Source: an uncultured Spartobacteria bacterium (GTDB lineage: Bacteria > Verrucomicrobiota > Verrucomicrobiia > Chthoniobacterales > Chthoniobacteraceae). Taken from it: 64,000 nucleotides of DNA. The stretch spans positions 1-64,000 of the forward strand of contig CAIRYQ010000115.1 in assembly GCA_903882875.1 (NCBI GenBank), read 5' to 3'. The notes under the pieces are model-generated. The model did not search any database. It saw nothing but the letters and a program-made list of their open reading frames with translations, and was not told the origin of the DNA. The translations under genes and the position numbers were made by a program. Below are positions 26,750 through 34,550 of the stretch, one piece after another. Position 1 is the first letter of the stretch; each line of letters opens with the position of its first letter.

Positions 26750-27120
26750 TCGTCTGTTTACGGCTGCATTTTTCACGCGGTGCGAAAGGTGGCGGCGGCT
26801 CATTTCAAATCCGTGCTCCTCTTGAAGTGAGGAAAGCTCAATGCCTCGCGCGCGTGCGCGCGTGTGGGCGCGCGCGCGCCCGCGCTCCTGTTTTTGGCCT
26901 GCGCGTGCGCGAGCAGGGAAACGATGACCCACTGCAGAGGCCGCCGGAAATCCGCGGAACTCCGGCCGATTTGAGCGGAGGTTTCTAATCCGGGCCATCA
27001 CCCCGAGGTTGAGTCGGCTGCCCAAAGTGATGCCATGTTCCACATTCGTGTGGGCGGCGGCATCAACTTCCGGCTTTCGATTCTTGTGGGGCACTGCGAT
27101 GTCGTTAGACTTCAAAAAAT
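26750..27120. other. 371-bp gap holding an alternating CG tract
   Basis: No gene is convincing here. The main feature is the alternating pyrimidine-purine tract at 26846-26885. AT-richer sequence just before 27120 may hold the promoter of the methyltransferase gene. Confidence 0.5.
26846..26885. repeat. Alternating CG/TG tract (possible Z-DNA former)
   Basis: About 40 bases are almost purely alternating pyrimidine-purine (CGCGCGTGCGCGCGTGTG, one GG break, then GCGCGCGCGC). A second short one, CTGCGCGTGCGCG, lies near 26900. Such tracts can adopt the Z form under negative supercoiling. The tract sits between two polysaccharide genes. Confidence 0.75.
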
Positions 27121-27789
27121 ATGAGCAACGCCAGTGTCCGGGAAAAAGTGTATGCGAACGATGGGAATCCCGAGGTGCTCCGCTGGGTTCCTTCCTCAGC
27201 CAGGCGGATTTTGGATCTCGGCTGCGGCGCAGGTGGCAACGCTGCCGCACTGTCGGGCCGTGTGGAACGGATCGAAGGGGTGACGCTTTCCGAGGAGGAG
27301 GCCTCGCGCGCGAGGGAAGTCTGCCACGAGGTTTTCGTCCATAATCTTGAGGAAGGTCTCCCGCGGGACACCCACCCGCCGTACGATGTCGTTCTTGCAT
27401 CCCATGTCCTCGAACACATTTGCTTTCCTGAGAAGCTGCTTCGCGACGTTGCGACGCAATTGACGCCGGGAGGAACATTGATTGTCGCTCTGCCGAACTT
27501 GATGAACTTCAAGTTCCGCATCCCGCTAATCATGGGAAGGTTCGAATACCAGAACGGGGGCATCATGGATAACACCCACTTCCGGTGGTACACCTTCAAG
27601 TCTGGGCGACGGCTGCTTGAGGCGCATGGTTTCCGTGTGGTGCGCGCCTATGCGTCGGGACATTTTCCGCTGCCGTTCATCGGGCGGCTGATGCCCCCGG
27701 CAATTCGGCGGTGGATTGATCTCGGTGCGACGAGATTTTCGCCTGGTTTCTTCGGAGTCCAGCTTATCTACGTGGCTGTGAAGGACTGA
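27121..27789 (+). CDS. Class I SAM-dependent methyltransferase
   Basis: The 222-residue protein has RRILDLGCGAGGNAAAL as the SAM-binding glycine loop, YDVVLASHVLEHI as motif for the acidic loop and helix, and GGTLIVALPNLMN after it. This is the Methyltransf_11/23 type often found in polysaccharide clusters for O-methylation of sugars or end groups. Its target is unknown. It stands between two repeat-rich gaps and is probably its own transcription unit. Confidence 0.85.
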   Translation: MSNASVREKVYANDGNPEVLRWVPSSARRILDLGCGAGGNAAALSGRVERIEGVTLSEEEASRAREVCHEVFVHNLEEGLPRDTHPPYDVVLASHVLEHICFPEKLLRDVATQLTPGGTLIVALPNLMNFKFRIPLIMGRFEYQNGGIMDNTHFRWYTFKSGRRLLEAHGFRVVRAYASGHFPLPFIGRLMPPAIRRWIDLGATRFSPGFFGVQLIYVAVKD

Positions 27790-27800
27790 GGCTTTCTCCT

Positions 27801-27985
27801 GGGTGGAGCACCCGACTCGGGTGCTGTCTGCGGCCACTGGCCGCAGACACTCGACGCGCGTATGTTCGTGATTGGCTCACAAATCTGACGACACACAGAT
27901 TTGGAAGTGCTGAGTGTTTGCCCATGCGCCACGAAGTGTTTCCGGCGGGTCGCCGGAAACAGCACGCGAGTCGCGTGCTCCACCC
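27801..27985 (-). repeat. 185-bp palindromic element, copy 2 (reverse orientation)
   Basis: Reading the minus strand, this copy begins GGGTGGAGCACGCGACTCGC and continues through the same inner arms and the same centre (CCAAATCTGTGTGTCGTCAG) as the copy at 8241-8425. Length is also 185 bp. It lies 12 bp after the methyltransferase stop codon. The rest of the gap to 28134 shows no gene. Confidence 0.85.
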
Positions 27986-28134
27986 GGGAGCCCGCGCCGG
28001 TCACCGACGTGATTTTGATTCGTGAACCCCGGCGATCCGGGAGAAAGTGCTTGTCTTGACTTGGCTCAAATTCCACGTTCCCGCGCTTTTCTAAGGAGCT
28101 CCACTTCCGCCCCTCTCATTCATTCACGATCTCC

Positions 28135-29127
28135 ATGTCCAAGAAAGTCCTCGTCACCGGCGCTGCCGGATTCATCGGCTCGCACGTCGTTGACCACTGC
28201 CTCGCCCTCGGGATGGAGGTCGTCGCGACGGACGATCTGTCCGGCGGGTTCATCGAGAATGTGAACCCGCGCGCGACGTGGGTGCAGGGCGATCTGCGCG
28301 ATGCGGACTTTACGGAGTCGCTCTGGTCGCACGGGCCGTTCCGCACCGTCTATCACCTCGGCGCATACGCGGCGGAGGGGCTCTCGCATTTCATCCGGCA
28401 TTACAACTACAACACGAACCTCCTAGGCAGCATCAACCTGATCAACCGCGCCGTGCGGCACAAGGTGGAGTGTTTCGTCTTCACTTCGAGCATCGCGGTG
28501 TATGGCAGGAACCAGGTTCCTATGACCGAGGAACTCGTCCCGCAACCTGAGGATCCGTACGGGATTTCAAAGTATGCCGTGGAACTCGATCTGAAGGCGG
28601 CGCACGAGATATTCGGGCTGAATTACATCATCTTCCGCCCGCACAACGTCTATGGCGAGCGGCAGAACATCGCGGACAAATACCGGAACGTGATCGGCAT
28701 TTTCATGAACCAGACGCTGCAAGGCGAGCCGATGACGGCGTTCGGCGACGGCATGCAGACGCGCGCCTTCTCACATGTGGACGATGTCGCGCCGCTCATC
28801 GCACGAGCGCCGTCGGTGCCGGGTGCGATGAACGAGGCGTTCAACATCGGCGCGGATACGCCGCACACGGTGCTCGATCTCGCGCGTGAGGTGGCGTCGG
28901 CATTTGGAAAGCCGCTGAATGTGAAACATCTTCCCGCGCGCAACGAGGTCGTCCATGCGTTCAGCGACCACTCGAAGCTCTCGCGCGTGTTCGGACACAC
29001 GGAGCCGGTCTCGCTGCGCGACGGCATCGCGCGCATGGCGGCCTGGGTGAAGTCGCGCGGCCCGGCGCAGCCCGTGGAATTCAAGAACATCGAGATCCGC
29101 GAGAAGCTCCCGCCGAGCTGGGCGTAA
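28135..29127 (+). CDS. NAD-dependent epimerase/dehydratase (UDP-glucose 4-epimerase-like)
   Basis: The 330-residue extended SDR starts VLVTGAAGFIGSHVVDHCLA, followed by DDLSGGFIENVNP for adenine binding. FTSSIAVYGRNQVPM and DPYGISKYAVE hold the catalytic Ser and Tyr-x-x-x-Lys. FRPHNVYGERQNIADKYRN is a signature of GalE/WbpP-type enzymes. It probably epimerises a UDP-hexose at C4. It is followed 12 bp later by a glycosyltransferase gene in the same operon. Confidence 0.87.
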   Translation: MSKKVLVTGAAGFIGSHVVDHCLALGMEVVATDDLSGGFIENVNPRATWVQGDLRDADFTESLWSHGPFRTVYHLGAYAAEGLSHFIRHYNYNTNLLGSINLINRAVRHKVECFVFTSSIAVYGRNQVPMTEELVPQPEDPYGISKYAVELDLKAAHEIFGLNYIIFRPHNVYGERQNIADKYRNVIGIFMNQTLQGEPMTAFGDGMQTRAFSHVDDVAPLIARAPSVPGAMNEAFNIGADTPHTVLDLAREVASAFGKPLNVKHLPARNEVVHAFSDHSKLSRVFGHTEPVSLRDGIARMAAWVKSRGPAQPVEFKNIEIREKLPPSWA

Positions 29128-29139
29128 TATTCGCGCGCC

Positions 29140-30123
29140 ATGGCCGTCTCAGTCATCATCAGCAACATGAACGGCGCGGCATTCCTCCCGCGCCTGCTCG
29201 AAACGCTCAAGGCGCAGCGCGGCGTGACGCTGGAAATCATCGTGGTGGACCGCCATAGCAAGGACGAGTCCGCGGCGATTCTCGCGAAGCATCCCGACGT
29301 AAAAGTCGTCAGCCATCCGCCGGAGACCGGCCTCGTGAGCGGCTACCATTGCGGCTACCTCGCGTCCACATGCGAGCATCTTTTCATGATGAACGAGGAC
29401 ATGTGGCTCGACCCGGACTGCCTGCGGCTGCTTGAGGAGCGCATTGATCTCGGCAAGCGGATCGCCGCCGCCGACCCGTGGCAGTGGAGCTACGACGGGA
29501 AGCGTTGGATTCACGGCGGCACGCGCTTCCGCAAAGTGAAGTGGGCCATCAATGGCGGGCATCCTTCGTTCGACAACGAATTCACCGTGGATCTTCCCGC
29601 CGGTTCGCGTGTGCCTTACCCGTGTGCCGGCGCGCTGCTCATCCACCGCAAGGCGTACGAGGACATCGGATTTTGGGACACGAGCTTCTTTCTCGACAAT
29701 GAGGACACGGATTTTTTCCTGCGCGCGTGGCAGAAAAACTGGCACACCGTCATGGTGCCGGAGGCGAAGGTTTACCACGCGGTCGGGATGTCGAACACCG
29801 GCCCGAAGATGGCGAGCGGGCAGAAACGTGCCGGCAAACGCCGCTACATCTCGAACCGGATCGGCAAGACCGTCGTGGCATGGAAATATTTCTCGCCGCC
29901 AAAGGCAGTCCTCCTCGGCAGCGCGATATGGTTCGTCACGTTTGCGAACAACCTCGTGAAGCTGCGCTTCCGAACGGTCGGATGGGATATGAAAGTGCTC
30001 CTCGAATGCCTGCGCCGGCTCCCGGCGATCCGCACATTCCGCAAGGCAAATGCCGCCGCAAACCGCGAGCACCCCGGCGAAAAGTTTTTCGCCGAGCCGG
30101 AGTTCCGCATGCAGGAAAAGTAG
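29140..30123 (+). CDS. Glycosyltransferase family 2 protein
   Basis: The 327-residue protein has the GT-A fold start SVIISNMNGAAFLPRLLETL and IIVVDRHSKDES for the UDP-sugar. MMNEDMWLDPD takes the DxD-like place, and GFWDTSFFLDNEDTDFFLRA holds the catalytic acidic residues of rhamnosyltransferase-like GT2 enzymes. A weakly hydrophobic patch near 255-270 may associate with the membrane. It is co-transcribed with the epimerase before it. Confidence 0.87.
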   Translation: MAVSVIISNMNGAAFLPRLLETLKAQRGVTLEIIVVDRHSKDESAAILAKHPDVKVVSHPPETGLVSGYHCGYLASTCEHLFMMNEDMWLDPDCLRLLEERIDLGKRIAAADPWQWSYDGKRWIHGGTRFRKVKWAINGGHPSFDNEFTVDLPAGSRVPYPCAGALLIHRKAYEDIGFWDTSFFLDNEDTDFFLRAWQKNWHTVMVPEAKVYHAVGMSNTGPKMASGQKRAGKRRYISNRIGKTVVAWKYFSPPKAVLLGSAIWFVTFANNLVKLRFRTVGWDMKVLLECLRRLPAIRTFRKANAAANREHPGEKFFAEPEFRMQEK

Positions 30124-30128
30124 GGATA

Positions 30129-30281
30129 AATGTGGTGCCGACAATCTGTCGCCCGGGAGGATGGACGATGGCGGCGGGATGGCGCGGAGCAAGAGACATC
30201 CCTCATCCGGGGTGTGCGGGTGTCTGCATTTGCGTCCTGCGCTGGATGACCCGTGCCGACAGATTTGTCGGCACCACATTC
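30129..30281. repeat. 153-bp element with about 28-bp terminal inverted repeats
   Basis: The left end 30129-30157 (AATGTGGTGCCGACAATCTG) is repeated in inverse at 30250-30281 with only a few differences. The core is unrelated to the 185-bp element. It starts just after a stop codon and its right end meets the stop of the convergent acyltransferase gene. It is probably another non-autonomous palindromic repeat. Confidence 0.75.
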
Positions 30282-30906
30282 ACTCCGGCCTCATGCCGAT
30301 CTTCCGCGCGGGCACGCCCGCCCAGATCTCGTAATCGCCGACGGATTTCGTGACCACCGCGCCTGCGCCGATGATCGCGCAGCGGCCAATCGTGACGCCG
30401 CGCAGGATCACGCATTCGACGCCGATCCACGCGAACTCGCCGAGCACGATCGCCCCGTGCCGTGTCTGCTCGGGCACCGGGGGCGCGGCCGGATCGGGCC
30501 GGATGAGTTCGTGATCGTGGTCAATGAAACGGCAGCCTGACGCGATCTGGGCATGGTTGCCGATCACGATCCCGCGTTGGATGTTGAACTCGCAGCCCGT
30601 CCCGATGAAGACGCGGTCGCCGATGACGATGGACGGCCCTTCGCGGCACGGGCCGTCGAATCGGAAAAAGATGCCGTCCTCCAGCAGGCAACGCGCGCCG
30701 ATGGAAACCTGGTGTGGCCACGTCGCACGGATCGGCGGCAGCAGCGTCCGTGCGCCGACTTTCATGCCGAGCATCTTCCACCAGAGCGTGCGAAGCCGCG
30801 CCCGCACGATCCACGCGTATTGCCGGAGACGGAAGATGATCTTATGAAAGGTGCGGCGCATGGATTTTGCGGCGATTCTTGTGCCGTTGCGAAGGGGATT
30901 CGCCAA
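30280..30906 (-). CDS. Left-handed beta-helix acetyltransferase (hexapeptide repeat family)
   Basis: The 208-residue protein has a basic helical N-terminus (about 1-45), then hexapeptide turns such as VIGDRVFIGTGCEFNIQRGI and VIGNHAQIASGC. IDHDHE carries the catalytic His used by CysE/WcaF-type O-acetyltransferases. The end, IGAGAVVTKSVGDYEIWAGV, is the family signature. It would acetylate a sugar hydroxyl with acetyl-CoA, as in colanic-acid-type polymers. It is the only minus-strand gene inside the central locus, so it has its own promoter. Confidence 0.88.
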   Translation of the reverse strand: MANPLRNGTRIAAKSMRRTFHKIIFRLRQYAWIVRARLRTLWWKMLGMKVGARTLLPPIRATWPHQVSIGARCLLEDGIFFRFDGPCREGPSIVIGDRVFIGTGCEFNIQRGIVIGNHAQIASGCRFIDHDHELIRPDPAAPPVPEQTRHGAIVLGEFAWIGVECVILRGVTIGRCAIIGAGAVVTKSVGDYEIWAGVPARKIGMRPE

Positions 30907-31151
30907 GCGTGTTCGGAGTGCGCGCGACTCGTTTCAAGTTGACACCCGGCGGGCCGTGAGTGAGGAACCGCGCCCGCTTTCAAAAACCGCCGCAACATGT
31001 CCTTAGCCAGCATCATTGAGCACTTTCAGTGGAGTGTCGCCAGCAAGTGGATACGCCCCGCTCGATTTAACGCTGCGCGAGCTCGTTGTGGCAGCGATGG
31101 TCTATTTTTTCCGCGCATGCAGCGAGGACGGGAGAGACACATTTTTCTCCG

Positions 31152-32345
31152 GTGAAAATAGCATTCATCACCAGTTCCGCAGAACCGGGCAAGGACGGCA
31201 TGGGCGACTACACGCTGTCGCTCGCGGCGGCGCTGCAAGGCATCGGGCATGAGGTGCTCGTCGTCGGGCTGAATGATCGCTGGCTTGCCGATCAGAGCGC
31301 CGTGGTGAGCGGCGCAAATTCCGAAGGAGTCCTTCTGAATCGCTGCCCGCAGGGGCTTCCGTATTCCGTGCGGATCGGGCGTGTCGCTGCGCGCCTGCGG
31401 GATTTCGGAGCGGACTGGGCGAGCTTCCAGATGTCTTGCTACGCGTATCATCCGAAGGGTTTGATTTTCGGATTGAACCGGCACCTGCCGAGGCTCGCGG
31501 CGGCGGTTGAAAACTGGCAGGTGATGTTCCAAGAGTTGTGGATCGCGTTCAATCGGGGTGTTTCGCTGAAGGAACGGATCGTCGGCATGTTGCAACGCTA
31601 TTCAATCAAGGGTGGTGTGCGCGCCTTGCGACCAAAGCTCTTTCACACGAGCACGCCACTGTTCCGTGCGTTGCTGAAGACCATCGGGATCGGAGCATCC
31701 ATCCTGCCGCTTGCCGGGAGCATCCCGGTGAATCCCGATCCCGGAACGGAGTGGTTCCAGGGCCTGCTCGGCACTGGTGGCGCGCCGATCGCGGCGGATC
31801 AGCGCAGCGGGCATCTCGTCGTGGGATTCTTCGGCGCGATCTATCCGAACTGGGAGCCGGAGCCGTTCTTCTCGTCGTTGCGGAAAGTCATGCAAAAGAC
31901 CGGGCGGAAGATCACAATCCTCGCGGCAGGACGGATGGGCCGTGGCGGCGAGGAAATCTGGGGGCGGCTCGCGCCTGCGTATCCCGATTTCCGTTTTCAA
32001 AAATTCGGTGAGATGTCCTTCGCCCGCGTGTCGCAATATCTCAGGAACCTCGACATCGGGATTGCGGCGACGCCGTGGCTTGCGATTGGAAAGAGCAGCG
32101 CGACGGCCGCGATGCTCGATCACGGAATCCCGGTGATGGTGACGCGCAATGACTCCCGGCCGCGCCAACGTCTCCAGATTGATTCACCGGAAAATCCGCT
32201 GCTCATCCTTGCTGAGCACGATGTAACCGAGCGCATTCTCGCCGGATTTACACGGCACGAACCACGGCACACGGCGCGGGATCTCGCGGAGGAATTTGTT
32301 CGGCGCATGGAGCAGGTGAAGCCCGCGCCGGGGGCTGGCCGGTGA
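31152..32345 (+). CDS. Glycosyltransferase (GT-B fold, GT4-like)
   Basis: I place the start at the GTG of 31152, just before the first Rossmann strand KIAFITSSAEPGKDGMGDYT; upstream in-frame residues look unlike protein. The 397-residue product shows two Rossmann halves, GFFGAIYPNWEPEP starting the second. The later part (VSQYLRNLDIGIAATPWLAI) fits a donor-binding domain, but the E-x7-E motif is not clear. The sugar and acceptor are unknown. A short intergenic region without obvious coupling precedes the next transferase. Confidence 0.78.
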   Translation: MKIAFITSSAEPGKDGMGDYTLSLAAALQGIGHEVLVVGLNDRWLADQSAVVSGANSEGVLLNRCPQGLPYSVRIGRVAARLRDFGADWASFQMSCYAYHPKGLIFGLNRHLPRLAAAVENWQVMFQELWIAFNRGVSLKERIVGMLQRYSIKGGVRALRPKLFHTSTPLFRALLKTIGIGASILPLAGSIPVNPDPGTEWFQGLLGTGGAPIAADQRSGHLVVGFFGAIYPNWEPEPFFSSLRKVMQKTGRKITILAAGRMGRGGEEIWGRLAPAYPDFRFQKFGEMSFARVSQYLRNLDIGIAATPWLAIGKSSATAAMLDHGIPVMVTRNDSRPRQRLQIDSPENPLLILAEHDVTERILAGFTRHEPRHTARDLAEEFVRRMEQVKPAPGAGR

Positions 32346-32669
32346 GGGAGCCGCTGATGAAAGCGGATCACAGGCGTCGCGCCTGTGAAGGCAGGCAGAC
32401 CGTCTTGGCTGCCCCGCCGCGTGCCCAAGCAGGCGGGACGCCCGCTAGCCGGGACGGACGTGTTCCGCACGCACCGCGTTGCGACCTGATTCAGCGATTC
32501 ATGAGGCACGCGCGGTTCGCAAAAATGTCACTGGATTTCCCAAGCCACTTACGGATTCTGTAGGCCATGTTTTTCGATCCCGCATGAGACGCCCCCGCGG
32601 CTACCGTCTTGCGCTGTGCGCATGAGACTGCTCCCCGATCCAGCCGCGGAATCGAACAGCGCGGTTCCG
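32346..32669. other. 324-bp gap with a perfect hairpin
   Basis: TCACAGGCG (32368-32376) and CGCCTGTGA (32380-32388) form an exact 9-bp stem with a TCG loop, shortly after the end of a transferase gene. No T-run follows. The rest holds no gene I can support, except a possible earlier start of the next gene at 32622. Confidence 0.45.
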
Positions 32670-33365
32670 ATGCGCGTCGCGATCGTCTCGCCTTGCTTCG
32701 GTGTGCTCGGAGGGCTCGAGACTTTTGTCTGCACGCTCGCTAAGGCGCTGGTCGCGCAGCCCGACGTTGAGGTGACGTTTTGCTTCAAGAAGGTGAAGAG
32801 TTTCCAATTTGATCCGCTACTCGAAAAAGCCGCGCGCGCAACCGGGAACGGGGTGGTCTTCGTCGAGCGTGCGTCGCGGGCGCTTGCCGCCGTGATCCGG
32901 AATGCGGACATCGTCCAATGCCAGAGCCCATGCTTTGATGTGGCGGTGATTACGAAGCTTTTTCGCAAGCGTCTTGTGCTCACGATGCACAGCCAGCGGC
33001 ATCGGAATCCGCGCCCGCGCGAGATCGCGCGGATGATCGCGTGGCACATGGCAGATCGGCGATGGTATAATTCCGAATCTAACTGGAACACCTGGGATTT
33101 GGGGTGCAACGGGGCGAATAGTGCGCGGTTGCCTGTGGTTTCGAGCCTTCCAGCCGGGCGTATGCCAACAGGCAAGCGTCGTGGCGTTGTCTTTGTCGCG
33201 CGATGGATAGGGAACAAGGGCATTGATTCCCTCGTCGAAGCCTATGCGCGGGCAATACTTGATCGAAAACAATGGCCACTGATCCTAATGGGCGATGGCC
33301 CGTTGTGGCCCATGATCGAGGCGAAATCCCGGATGAGCGCAATGACGGGCGCGGGATCCGCCTAA
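32670..33365 (+). CDS. Truncated GT4-type glycosyltransferase
   Basis: The N-terminus MRVAIVSPCFGVLGGLETFV is a standard GT4 start, and GKRRGVVFVARWIGNKGIDS begins the donor domain. The protein ends only 45 residues later, after PLILMGDGPLWPMIE, with an unrelated tail (SRMSAMTGAGSA). The remaining ~130 residues, including the E-x7-E catalytic motif, are missing, so it is probably inactive. Length is 231 residues against about 370 for the family. The break suggests recombination with the AT-richer block that follows. An earlier ATG at 32622 is possible. Confidence 0.75.
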   Translation: MRVAIVSPCFGVLGGLETFVCTLAKALVAQPDVEVTFCFKKVKSFQFDPLLEKAARATGNGVVFVERASRALAAVIRNADIVQCQSPCFDVAVITKLFRKRLVLTMHSQRHRNPRPREIARMIAWHMADRRWYNSESNWNTWDLGCNGANSARLPVVSSLPAGRMPTGKRRGVVFVARWIGNKGIDSLVEAYARAILDRKQWPLILMGDGPLWPMIEAKSRMSAMTGAGSA

Positions 33366-33405
33366 GAGCCTGGCATGGAATGCGACGCCCGATGATTGGC
33401 TCCCG

Positions 33406-34428
33406 ATGAAAATCCTGATCTCTTCTTACGCGTTTGCACCGAGTATCGGTGGGATCGAGACGGTTTCCGCCTTACTGGCGGAGGAGTTCGTACGGTTGGG
33501 AGCCTCAGTGAGTCTGATTACCGAGACCCCGGCGGAGTCTAGTTGCGATGGAAGTGCGAGCTTTCCATTTTCGGTAATACGAAGCCCCAGCGCGCATGAA
33601 CTCCTCCGCCTCGTCCGATGGTGCGATGTGGTGTGGCACAATAACCTTAGCCTGCGCACCGCATGGCCGCTTCTGTTTTTCAAAAAGCCTTTCTTCATCA
33701 CGCACGCGGGTTCGTACTGTGCAAAACCTAAGGGCATCGATCTACGAAATCGTCTTAAACATGCGGTCGTGAATCGAGCGGTCAGCATCGCGCTGAACCA
33801 AACTGTGGCCGACAGTTTCGCCGTAAAATCGGTCATTATTCCAAATCCGTTTGATGCGAGAGTCTTCAAGAACCGGGTACCGTGGAAGGAGAGACGTGGC
33901 GAATTAGTTTTCGTCGGGCGGCTCTACACTGAAAAGGGGTTGCATTTTCTTGTTCAGGCTCTGGGCCGGCTGCGCCAAAAAGGCGTCCGGCCTAGACTCA
34001 CGGTGGTCGGCGATGGCCCGGAAAAGCCCGCCATCACGCAGATGGCAGATGATCTCGGTGTGCTTGAGCAGATTAGTTTCGCGGGGCGGATGCGCGGCGA
34101 GGCTATTGCCGACGTTTTGAACCAGCACAAGTTTCAAGTTGTTCCTTCGCGAAACGAAGCGTTTGGCGTAGCGGCCCTCGAAGGAATCGCCTGTGGCTGC
34201 GTGGTGGTAGGCTCCGAAGTCGGCGGGCTTCCGACAACGATCGGAAAATGTGGGGCGACATATGCTGCCGGGGATATTCAGGCACTGGCGAACACCTTGG
34301 AAAGCCTGATTGGAAATCCTGATGCACAGGCCCGTCTTGTTCGGCATTCGAATGGACACTTGGCCCAGTTCCATCCGACGGTGGTTGCGAACAGGTATTT
34401 GGAGCTTTTTAAATCCTCTTTTACATGA
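33406..34428 (+). CDS. GT4-family glycosyltransferase
   Basis: The 340-residue GT-B enzyme starts KILISSYAFAPSIGGIETVS. The donor domain begins with GELVFVGRLYTEKGLHFLVQ, and the catalytic region NEAFGVAALEGIACG keeps the E-x7-E pattern. It is complete, unlike the truncated relative 40 bp upstream. The DNA is AT-richer than the flanking genes, as is the polymerase gene after it, so both may have arrived together. The nucleotide-sugar donor cannot be deduced. Confidence 0.88.
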   Translation: MKILISSYAFAPSIGGIETVSALLAEEFVRLGASVSLITETPAESSCDGSASFPFSVIRSPSAHELLRLVRWCDVVWHNNLSLRTAWPLLFFKKPFFITHAGSYCAKPKGIDLRNRLKHAVVNRAVSIALNQTVADSFAVKSVIIPNPFDARVFKNRVPWKERRGELVFVGRLYTEKGLHFLVQALGRLRQKGVRPRLTVVGDGPEKPAITQMADDLGVLEQISFAGRMRGEAIADVLNQHKFQVVPSRNEAFGVAALEGIACGCVVVGSEVGGLPTTIGKCGATYAAGDIQALANTLESLIGNPDAQARLVRHSNGHLAQFHPTVVANRYLELFKSSFT

Positions 34429-34550
34429 TGCCATGGCACAAACAACAGTCAGGGAGTTGATGATTTTTTCCAACCTATACCAGTCTGCCATGGGGACTGT
34501 CGCGATGTCGTGCCTCATCGGTGTCGCGTCTCGGCACGAATAACACCAAG

